This document shows positions 54,297 to 64,000 of a DNA stretch of 64,000 nucleotides, piece after piece. The stretch is taken from the NCBI RefSeq assembly GCF_037975245.1, contig NC_092575.1, positions 24,284,841 through 24,348,840 on the forward strand, given 5' to 3'. The position numbers were made by a program, and so were the translations under genes. The DNA is from Apostichopus japonicus (lineage: Eukaryota > Echinodermata > Holothuroidea > Aspidochirotida > Stichopodidae). The notes under the pieces were generated by a model, which was not told where the DNA came from, did not search any database, and saw only the letters and a program-made list of their open reading frames with translations. Numbering within the stretch: position 1 is the first letter of the stretch; each line of letters opens with the position of its first letter.

Positions 54297-56800
54297 ATGG
54301 CGTCTGGAAGAAAACGTATTAGAAGCACTGAAGGTAGTAATGCACAGGCATCTGAAGTAGAGGTATACCTCTGCCACAGGTGTGACTCTTATCAAACTAA
54401 CAAATTTAGCTACTTGCTGAAACACTTACAGGATGTGCATTCATCTGAGCCTAGCTTTACTGTAAGATGTGGCATTGCCAATTGTGAAAAAACCTACACA
54501 AAACTTAACTCCTACCTCTGTCACATAAGAAGAGTCCATGGGTATGCACAAGTACCAGATGAAGTACAACATATAGGTGATGTGGTTAATACCATTGGCA
54601 ATACTGTTGATGCACAGCCAGTGCCAAATGAGGATATCAGTGACTCAATATCTGATACAAGCAATGAAACCATTCAGCGTAATCTAGCCATCATGATTCT
54701 AAAATGGTGTGAGAAGTATCAATTGCCAAAAACATGTCTTAATAATCTCCTAGAAGATGTTTCTGTCATTGTTTCAACCCATCAAAGGGAACAGCTAAAC
54801 AAAGTTAAACAATGCTTACAAGCAAGTGATATTAATGTTGATGAGATCCCTGCATTACAAGAACTATTAAATGAAATCACTTCCAAATCAGTATTTGAAT
54901 CTTTGCAAACAGAAGCCAAGCAACTTTCTTACTTCAAAAGTAATTTCTACTTAGTAGAACCAATTGAACTAGTGATTGGTCAAGACGAACGAGGAAAAGA
55001 AGAAACTTTTCAGTATATTCCAATTCTTGACACGATAAAGTCCTTATTGCAACATGAAGACATATTTGCACAAGTTATGAATTCACATGAAACTTGCCAG
55101 GATGGAGTACTGTCTAACTACTGTGATGGAAAGTTCTACAAAATCAATAGGTTATTTAATTCTGATGTTAAGACACTGCAAGTATGTCTTTACAATGACG
55201 ACTTTGAGATTTGCAACCCAATTGGCACATTTAGAAAAAAACAGAAATTAAACAGCATGTACTTCTTTCTTGGGAATATAGAACCTAAGTATCGTTCGAA
55301 ACTGCATGTGATTCAGTTAGCATGGCTGTGCAAAACTATATATGTGCAAAAGTATGGTTTTGCAAAGCTAAGTGAATACTTAATCAGAGATCTTCAGGTA
55401 TTAGAGGAAGAAGGTATCAGTATCTGGAGAAACAATTGTCTGTATCAATTCAAAGGTACAGTTTCCATGATTGTGGCTGATAACCTTGGAAGCCATTCCA
55501 TTGGTGGTTATTTTGAATCCTTCACAGCTAACAGGATTTGCAGATTCTGCATGTGTACCTATAAGAATTTGAAGGAATTGCATCTCAAAACTGATTTCCT
55601 GCACAGAAGTGAAGAGCTGTATAACAGGCATCTGGAATTGATTCAGAATGACCAGAGTCTCAGTTCAGTGTATGGAATAAAGCAAGAATGTCGCTTTAAT
55701 AGCTTGTCTTTCTTCCATGTAACTACTGGACTACCTTCAGATCCAATGCATGACCTTCTTGAGGGTGTATGTCCACTTGTTTGGAGCAAAGTGTTGAGTC
55801 ATTTTATACATACAAACAAAATACATTTGTCATCATTTAACCAGAGGCTTGCGTTATTTGAACACAAAGGCAGTGATAAAAACAAAAAGCCAACTCCCCT
55901 TAGTTGGGCTTCTGGCACAGTTGCTATTAAACAGACAGCAGCACAGATGTCATGCTTCATGAGGACGGCTCTGTATCTATTAGGAGATATAATACCAGAA
56001 AGAGATACGCATTGGCAATCCTGCTTTATTTGGCTGGGATATGTGAACTTACATTTGCCCCAGTACATAATGTCCAGTCACTGTCTTACTTGCATGGTCT
56101 AGTAAAGGACTTCCTTGAACTCTACCTTGACATATTTAGGAATGGATTAACCCCTAAAATGCACTTTCTTACCCACTATGGCGAACACATTGCAAACTTT
56201 GGTCCACTTTCTGCCTGCTCATGTATGCGATTTGAGTCGAAACATGGTTACTTTAAAAAATTAGCAAGGAAGACGATGAACATGAAAAACCTTGCCATGA
56301 CTTTAGCAAGGCGCCATCAGCTTTTACAGTGTTTTTATAGTACATCTGCATTTTTCCTTGAAGAAAGTAACACCAACTCTACAGGTGGTAATGTTGTTGA
56401 CATTAGCTGTTACGAAGAGAAAGTTAAGCATGCGATACAGAATGGCTTAAATCTTGGACCGCAGCAGCAAGTATTTAGGGCTGAATCAGTTACAATCAAA
56501 GGTGTTACCTATCACAAAAAAGCAGTTCTGATTACTGGGTATGATGATACATTCCTCCAGTTCAGTCTTATAAGTGGCATCTTTCTCAAGTCTGGAAAAA
56601 CATATTTCTTAGTTTCCCAACTAGACACACTGTATTTTTCTGAACATTATCATACTTATGTTGTTAAACCACATCCTCATGGTTTGTATGTATTGCTTCA
56701 AGTACATGATCTGCTGGATCCTTTGCCTTTGCAATTTTGTATTTGTAAAGTCGGTATGTGTGTTGCTACAAAGTACAGACTGTTGTCAGAATTTACATAA
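54297..56800 (+). pseudogene. Zinc-finger transposase-like gene (EnSpm/CMC-type) with one frameshift
   Basis: An ATG at 54297 opens a frame that runs in register to about 56,020. Two C2H2 fingers lie at the N-terminus (C26/C29/H43/H48 and C58/C63/H76/H81), then a helical region. Next come an IGTFRKKQKLNSMYFFLGNI block, DNLGSHSIGG..ESF (about residue 396), CRFC, and DPMHDLLEG (about residue 482). These motifs mark a widespread metazoan DDE-transposase-like family usually annotated as uncharacterised. After HWQ the family continuation (LLYLAGICELTFAPV, LTPKMHFLTHY, MRFESKHGYFKKL, RRHQ) lies in the -1 frame and runs to TAA at 56,800. A one-base deletion or assembly error fits. Otherwise there are no stops over about 830 codons. 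An AG acceptor precedes the ATG. Confidence 0.78.
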
Positions 56801-57065
56801 ACTAAGATTGATCTATTTGACTTACAGGTGCACTGCCAGCTGTCCAAAACATCTCTTTTGCAATTTCATTCGCTGAAGGTGGACAGTTTGTGAAAGCCCT
56901 AGATTTGTGTGGCTCACGATATGATGTAACCGACACTATAGTATGTGAAAGTCAAGCAATTGTATTTTTTTCGCTTCTTGGATTTCTTGCTGTAGTGAAT
57001 GAGGCTTTTAGACAGTCATGGGATGTTCATGTACATGTAGTTAACAATTCAAACTTTCAGTAAAC

Positions 57066-60000
57066 ATGGAAAATCTCCGATTCCTTGCTTCTTACAAGGA
57101 TGACAACATTGTAATAACTGCAAAGAAAACTGAAAACATTCTTGATGTCGTAAAGAAAGTGTCTTCATTACCTGGCAATTGCGATGTGAAGCTACAAGTG
57201 TTTGACACAGAATGGAAGGAGTGGGTTAACAAAGATCCAAAAGAAATAATCAACAGGGACAAAGTGAAAGTTATTTCAAAGAAACAGCCTGAACCTTCTC
57301 CAGTTGTGCCTAAGACAGGAATAGTTCCTTCATGGATAGATGATGATATTGGAAGCCTTGCTGGGCCCTCATCCAGTTCCCTACACCTGCCACAAACACA
57401 CACTAATGCTTCCTTCTACGAGACATGTTTCATTCTCCCTGATGGTGAAGACCTAAGTTCCGAAGTATGTCTTGAGTCTCTTGAATCTGGTGAGGACAGT
57501 ACTAGTCTTTCAGATGCCATTGCTGATATGGTAGATTCTTCAAGTTCATTACCCAGTTCAACTAATTACCCAGTGTCTCAGCAAATTCCTAAGCAGGTTG
57601 TGCCCAACAGGTATGTGTATTTTGTGCTAATTGTAAGAGAGTGGTTTACCTGAAATGACCTCTGATCAGCTATTACAAAAACAACAAGCTATATATGCCT
57701 AATTAAAACTAAATGCATACCACTTGTACACATATTGCATAAACCATAGTGTTTATATGGGATCTACTTGCCTTTAAAAAAATACAGGAAGGAACTATTT
57801 ATGGTCAGGCATTAAAACACAGGAATATCAAACAATTTTGCATCATGGAACAGTTTGGTTGTAAGAACTGGAACTGAATTAGTGAAAGCAGAATATCAAA
57901 GAAGATAACTATTACATAATGTTGACTTCTCTCTTTAGTCTTTACAACAGAATGGACAAAGTATCTCTGAAACCATGGCCTGCCAAATTTGACATTCCAT
58001 TGAATAGCATGCCAGTTGACTTGCGGAATACCTTGGAAGAAGGCATATATCCCAATGAAAGACAACGTCGAAAACTGGTGCAGATCCTTTTTGACAAAAC
58101 AGCAGAATATGTCAGGTAACAAAAAGTACCCTATTAGGAGTATATGCTTCATGATGAGCTCTCTGTAACATAGGTCAGTCTAGCATGCATTGTTATCATG
58201 AAACTTTTCAGCATGGAGTGCTGGGGCCAGTGCATGGTCACAAAAATTTTAACAGGTGCCAAAATATACAACTTTGCATATACCTGATGTGAAAGATCCT
58301 AATCTATGCAGTTTGTTCAGGAGGTCATTTGATCTGAAATTGAGTCCACAACTGGCATTACTAATTGCAGAACTGGGTGTCAAGGGTATTAATGATTTCA
58401 TATCTCTGATGCAGCTGTGAAGGATGATAGGTTGATGGCTGACCAATTAAATTCATGATAAAAACATAATGTAGTATTATTTCATTGTCTGTATGCATGC
58501 AATTGTTATACCCAAAAGTTATCATTGTTCATGACCTCTGCTATTTTTAGAAGTAAAGTTGAAATATGTAGTAGGAAAAGGTGTCAAAGATGGTTGATGG
58601 GATAGATGATAGTTGAAAGGTGTTGCAAGTTGAACATGCAGAATGGTATCATTTATGATGGAGATTATTGGAGGGTGCAGTGTGGTTGAAAAGCATGTGC
58701 TTAAATCTTTTAATATGAAATGTACCTCCAGGGACTTATTTGTATGAATTTAGATGTCTTCTTCTTTGATCTGACAGATACCCAACCAAATCACAGTACA
58801 CTGACGTAGCTACAGCACTGGTTGAAAAGTTCCCTTGCCTAGCATTCAATGATATTCCATCAGTTAAACCCCATGTAAGTATCCCCAGGAGATTCACCAG
58901 AAGGGGTAGGTGGCTCACAAAATGCACTCTTTTTGTTTGGACAAGGTGAATAGCTTACATGGAGAATGTTGATTGTACAAGCCACCAGGGTTCATGCCTT
59001 ACAAGTACAGGCACACTGTGCGACCCACTTAATTATACCTTTATTAGTGATGCAGCCTGAGGGTTCTGAAATTTTAGACCTGACCAGTGTTTCCAAGGGT
59101 GGTGAGATCTAATGCTGTTAATTTAGCAGTAGTTCATAGTAGTGATATCCATTATTGATTCCTACAATATGCAATGTTACTGACTAGGTAGGAAACAGTA
59201 AAGGGATGAAAACACTTAACTTGTAGTACTATTAATACATGTGTTATTTATATATGTATCTTTTCAGGAATACTGGAAAACAAAGTTGTCAGATAAATTT
59301 CGCAACGAAAGGAAGCATTTCAATGATGAACTGAAAAAGAGGCAACCAAAAAGAAAGAGGGTGGAACTGCCAGTAGACACAGAAGACGAAAGAAGTATTG
59401 AAATGCATCAGAGGTATTGCCATAATTATTTGAATTCTTGCTAAATGTGAAGGAATCACTATATATTCATGGTGGTGTGTATATATGACACTTGCTTGTA
59501 AGGGCTCAGATCTTTTTGGTTTTAATGTAAATTGTAACCTTTGCATTCATGCTGGTTTGCTCATGCATGTGTGTGTGACACTATCTTGTAAACAAGATAG
59601 CTCAACAAGGAAACTTAGACATCTTTCATAATTGGTGTGTGGATATACCAATTGCATCAAGTAGCCTTTTGTTTTTCATGGAGGTCAAAGGTCATTTCAG
59701 GTAAGTAGGGGCAAAGTCTGAAAACCTTGATATTATTAAGCTCATTATTACTATGTCAGTCATTTGTAATTGTGGGGTTGCTGTGAATGTAAGGTATAGG
59801 GAAAAAAATGTGGCCTGACATGAGTAAAAATTCTACCCATTTCTTCATACCTATCATTGTGTGGATTTTAACACAACATAAAAGGTCAGCAATTACTTAT
59901 AGTTTAATGTGAGTTTTAGTTTTGGAAATAATCAACATTCTAAGCAAACGGTGTATCTATTGTTAGATGGATGAAGGAGGAAATAAGAAAGAAAACCAAG

Positions 60001-62400
60001 AACAAAAAGAAAATGGCAGAACTTATGAAATTGACGTTTCCAACAAGACGTCGAAGTATCGTGGAAGATGGAGCATTGGTTAAAACCATAAGGGAGAACT
60101 ATCCAGCCTTGTTTGAAACTGAGGAGGTACTTTTAACTGCTTGTCAGTTCATACTATAAATGCAAAGCTTTTGGACCAAATGGAATAATTAAAAAAGAGA
60201 AACATTTCCATTGTATTCAATTTGGAATTCCCAAATAATTCATTAATAGTCTTTCTTGAGGATAGGGATATTGCTTACAATGGAACACAATCATGTCAAA
60301 GACTAAAGAGTGTAAGGAATTTTAAGTAATACAGTACATGTTCCCAATGGTATTTGGGCAAGGGAGGAACATCCCCTTGAAGTAATAAATATTGGTCTGT
60401 AACCTGGTCTACATACGAGACAGGGAGACACCTAAGTATATGAAATATCCTGCCTTTCCATGTGCCCAAATTTGTTGAAAAATGTATCCAATGATATGCC
60501 TAGTTATCAAATCAAAATGGGCAGAAATGTAATGCTTAAGTTAAAGAAATAAAGAGTTGGGGTACTTTTTGCTATCAGACCTATGTAACATCCATATTTT
60601 CTGTTTTGAGTTTGCAAATATTAGTCCTTAAAGCTTAGAATATATGACATGATAATTTTTTTCTGATATTAATCTTTGAGCCCTTTTCATTTGGCAGTTA
60701 CTGCAGGAATTTCAGAGAATAACTGGAAAAGAAATGTTTCCAACCATTCGAGATAGCCTTACTGGAATCTCATCAAAAGTAGTAAAGTTTGCTGAAAAGC
60801 AGGAACCAAAGAAAAAATTACTACGGTCTTTAGAACTACAGCAGATCTTTACAGTTGAGCAGACTATAAAGAAAGGTAAAAACACACATGATTACTTTGA
60901 TAGGTCTAGTAAGGATCAACATTCCTTGTGGCCATGTTCTCATAATGAATTCAAACATCTCCTTCCTTAGTACTAGCCATAGTGAACTCTGTTCAAGTGA
61001 TAATAGAGCTCATTAGCAGTCAAATATGTTAATTGTACTAATTCAATAATGCAAACTTGTATGAATTATGTCCCATATGTTGTATGAAGATTTCCCATTA
61101 CAAGTAGGTCAATCCTGTTGATTACTGTAGTGTTTCAAAGCTGTATTTTGTGTAGAAATTTGCCCATCCGTCCATCCTTTCAAAGCAATATTCTTCCAGG
61201 GATTGCATCCAAACTTGATGAAACTTAAAGACAATTATTAGTACCTGATGGTACATAACAGGTGTGCAAGGATTCAATTTTCATCATCATAATTTGGCAA
61301 GCACTGCTTACTGAAGTAAACTTTAGTATTTTGAAACATATGTTTAACACCAGTAAAAACATAAGAACATGTTTCAGCAATGTGATTAAAGACTTGTCCC
61401 ACTGTGCTTCTGTAATACCCATATAATACTAACTTTGAAATTCACATAACTTAAAGCAATATCCAATAATGCCCAAACCAACAATCTTCCATCCTATAGA
61501 TATAACTGTCTCAAGTTAGGTATGATTCTTCATGGGTGACATTATTGTTGTGGCCTCACTGCTAAGTGAGAATTGCATTTTTGTCACTGGGAAACAGTAT
61601 TGTTTTGTTTAAGTTTGTTTACTTTATCATGTCACATTAATGGTTTCACAATGTTTCTTATTCTTTTCTTTCTCAGAGCTTGAAAATACATGTGCAGTTT
61701 TCATCTTGTCAAAATTGCTATCATCTAAAGACATCTTATGTAATGAGGAGGACAGAGACATGGTAATTATGTAATGTAGATCAGTTAGGAATATGGGTTT
61801 CAGTAAAGCATATGCCAAGTAGATATGTGGGTACCAAAGAGTCATAAAGGTGCCAAGTTGCTAGGTGGGTCAAGGTACCAAGTTGCTATGTGGGTCTCAG
61901 GTGGACAGGTATCAAGTAGATGGTTTGTTGCCAGGTAGGCAGGAAGGTGACAGTTAAGTTCTTTGGTGTTCTTAGGTGCCAGGTAGGTAGGAAGGTACCA
62001 GTTTTTATAGGCTGCCAGATAGGTAGAGCCTGTCCAGTATGTTGGTGCTAGTGTGGGTTCAAAAAATATGCATTGTTTGTATAATGTACACTAACAGTGT
62101 TCTATATTTCTTCTATTTTAGAACACTGACATCACATCCCCAACCATATTTTGGAGAGGACAGACACCTTGTAATGCAGATAGGTTCATCATACATGCTG
62201 AAAATGAGGCATTTGGTGATACAACTGATGTTATAACTGCGTTGGGAAATTTGATGGCCACTTATTGGATCTTCAATATGTCATACCCCCAAGAGTCTAA
62301 AGACTTTTTCATTTTCACAGAAATGATACTTCTCAAACTAACCAATGGGAAGCCAACCAGAGCAGTTAACAATCTTGTCAGCATATTGAAAGGCTTTTAG
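57066..62400 (+). CDS. Transposon partner protein (PB1/ubiquitin-like plus SAMD3-like C-terminal region), 8 exons, 555 aa
   Basis: Exons: 57066-57610, 57939-58115, 58778-58874, 59268-59413, 59967-60126, 60698-60875, 61677-61762, 62122-62400. All junctions are GT/AG and in phase; the stop is TAG. Residues about 1-72 form a PB1- or ubiquitin-like fold candidate (LQVFDTEWKEWVNKD, RDKVKVI). A Ser-rich acidic linker follows. From residue about 182 (WPAKFDIPLNSMP, RRKLVQILFDKTAEYVR, RYPTKSQYTDVATALVEKFP, then a basic KKRQPKRKR) to the end (DVITALGNLMATYWIFNMSYP) it follows the plan of SAMD3-like proteins. I recall those near such transposases, but the SAM domain itself is not visible. It lies 266 bp downstream of the transposase frame, same strand. 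The function is inferred: an accessory or DNA-binding factor for transposition. It could also be a host gene. Confidence 0.78.
59572..59705. repeat. Single copy of the ~140-bp dispersed repeat, inverted, intronic
   Basis: CTTGTAAACAAGATAGCTCAA through CATGGAGGTCAAAGGTCATTT, in intron 4 of the partner gene. Same family as 17,390-18,115 and 53,496-53,645. Confidence 0.78.
61830..62030. repeat. Imperfect GGTACCAAGT/GCTAGGTGGGT minisatellite
   Basis: Loose tandem repetition of a ~20-bp phrase (GGTGCCAAGTTGCTAGGTGG and variants such as GGTACCAAGTTGCTATGTGG) in the last intron of the partner gene. Confidence 0.7.
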
Positions 62401-64000
62401 ATATCAAACGCTTGTAAAAACGATTGGGATTTGTAAATTTTTTCAGAAAAATTATGTCATATGAATCAGTTAATTCCACATATTGTATGGCCAACTATAA
62501 ATCAACTTGATTTTCAGTAAGTCATACCCCAGTCTTTAAAGCCTTTATTGTATGATGAAATGTAATTTCTTAACTTAATAATAGAGCCCACCCAGTTTAG
62601 TTAGCAATTCTATCAGCAAACTGAACATTATGTAGATGCATTAGCCTTCATAATTCATATATATATATGGGACATATGATGGAACATGAATCAGTTAACT
62701 GTACAACATGAAAATGTTGTATGTGGTGTACAGTGAAACACAAAACTAGTATATGATAGTGTCATGAGAATACCCACTATTAAGATTCATTCCTTTGGGA
62801 AGCCTCCCCCGCCCCCCCCCCCCCCGAAAAAAAGAGAAAAAAAGTAAATATCATAAAAGCAACCAAGTGCATTTATAGCAATTACTAAAAGTATTGTTTC
62901 GTTGTAAAATCAGTATGGAATCATATGAATACAATCTTTTAACATGCATATATTTAATGCATGCAACTTAATTATGTTGTTATAACCTTTAGGTTCACAG
63001 TTCATTTTACTTGTAAATGCCACAGTTAGTTTTGCTTGGTTGTAGATTAGTGGATGTATTTGTAGTACATATGTCACTACTGAACCTTAATTTAACACAG
63101 TATGGGAGTTATGGTACAAAGATGTTTAATCTGTTTATAACATTATTCATGAAGTTGTGTTCTTATCCTTAAGGCTTATTTATTTATTTATTTTGGGAAG
63201 GCAAAAAGCAATTAAAAATCATACTGGCATGTGTATCATGAAATTCATGAAATTTGATTTCTATTGAGATTTCTGTTTAGATGGGGCATGGTGAAAATGA
63301 CAGGAATACTCTGTTGTTATATATCAGTCTCACTCTGTTCTGTGTTGAGTTTGACAGCTGTCAACTCAAAATGTTCTCAGCCAAACCATCTTTGAGCAGC
63401 ATGTATAGTTGTGTTATGTTTTTACTGTTTTTACTCTTATTCTTTTGTTTAAACATATTAGTATCTGCCCACAGATGCTCTCCTTTGCTTGTTCTGTTCC
63501 TTTATAAATTGTTCACTCAATATATGTTGCATGGTTCATTCAGTATAAGTTATTTGTAAAAGCTAGTATAAAGATAGCTAAAAAACTACCAGTACATATG
63601 CAGTGACTGTGGAACTGTGACATTTGAATGTCAAGCTGGTACAGTTAGAGAATGGTGGTGTCATGTTTTTAAAGTTAGAAGGACATATCTCATGGGTCAA
63701 AGTACTTGTAATGGACCTGACTATCACTTGTAAATTTTAGAAACTACCAGGACCAATTAAAAATCTAGTTGCAATATATACATTTCTTTGTATTTAAATC
63801 AGTAGAGTGCCAATCCATTTCAATCTGATGTATAAATTAAATTCTTAATTTTGTATCTGTTGATAGGGAGGAGGTGGCAATATGCATCACTGGCCAGATG
63901 ATTGTTGGTGGGAAGGGGTGATGCAAAGGGGGTGATGCAAAGGGGAACTGGAACTGTCCAATAATGCCACTGGCCTTAGTATCCTGGGAAACTATTGATT
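62401..64000. other. 3' flank of the partner gene, no further gene
   Basis: AT-rich, with a C-run near 62,808-62,825. The 63,281-63,559 frame is hydrophobic and unrecognised. No CAGTG terminus with TACTCA/GAGTAA repeats was found, so the transposon end is probably outside the window. Confidence 0.4.

Noticed and set aside
57092-57403. 103-aa minus-strand frame
   Set aside because: It is antisense to exon 1 of the partner gene.

Overview
This window looks like part of a metazoan, probably marine-invertebrate, genome. Genes are split into short exons with GT/AG introns, the sequence is AT-rich, long (TA)n tracts and minisatellites are common, and relics of many transposon classes are interleaved. 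The adhesion-GPCR set and a dispersed ~140-bp repeat fit a deuterostome such as an echinoderm, but the species call is a weak inference. || Layout: (1) 1-11,130 and 41,625-48,865 are two copies of one direct segmental duplication. They differ by a 2.8-kb and a 1.1-kb block present only in the left copy. The block carries 3' exons of adhesion GPCR (aGPCR) genes on the minus strand, LINE debris and small DNA transposons. (2) 11.1-22.5 kb is a transposon graveyard: a Ty3/gypsy reverse-transcriptase relic, minisatellites, a ~140-bp tandem repeat, and an L1-like LINE bounded by a 16-bp target-site duplication and itself interrupted by a 1.23-kb inverted-repeat element. (3) 22.5-26.8 kb is mostly featureless apart from a LINE fragment. 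(4) 26,811-41,110 (minus) is one complete aGPCR gene. I rebuilt it from 14 coding exons whose phases all agree (784 aa): signal peptide, SUEL/galactose-binding lectin, EGF, GAIN, GPS, 7TM. Its introns hold TA arrays, a tRNA-like sequence, a 946-bp inverted-repeat element with an integrase-derived ORF, a hAT-like element and a 31-bp minisatellite. (5) 47,290-51,191 (minus) is the intact 7TM end of a second aGPCR; its ectodomain exons were not found and may lie beyond the window. (6) 51,863-64,000 (plus) looks like the left part of a large EnSpm/CACTA-like element. It has a CACTG end, subterminal repeats, a zinc-finger transposase-like gene with one frameshift, and a second eight-exon gene (555 aa) whose phases are all consistent. 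|| How the genes relate: three aGPCR 3' ends lie in the same orientation beside a full-length aGPCR, so this is a locally expanding receptor cluster. One copy is dead (nonsense codon and missing exons), one is an orphan last exon with an in-frame 48-bp duplication, one is intact but incomplete in the window, and one is complete. The two plus-strand genes at the right end resemble a transposase and partner-protein cassette. No rRNA genes, CRISPR arrays or bacterial-type operons were seen.
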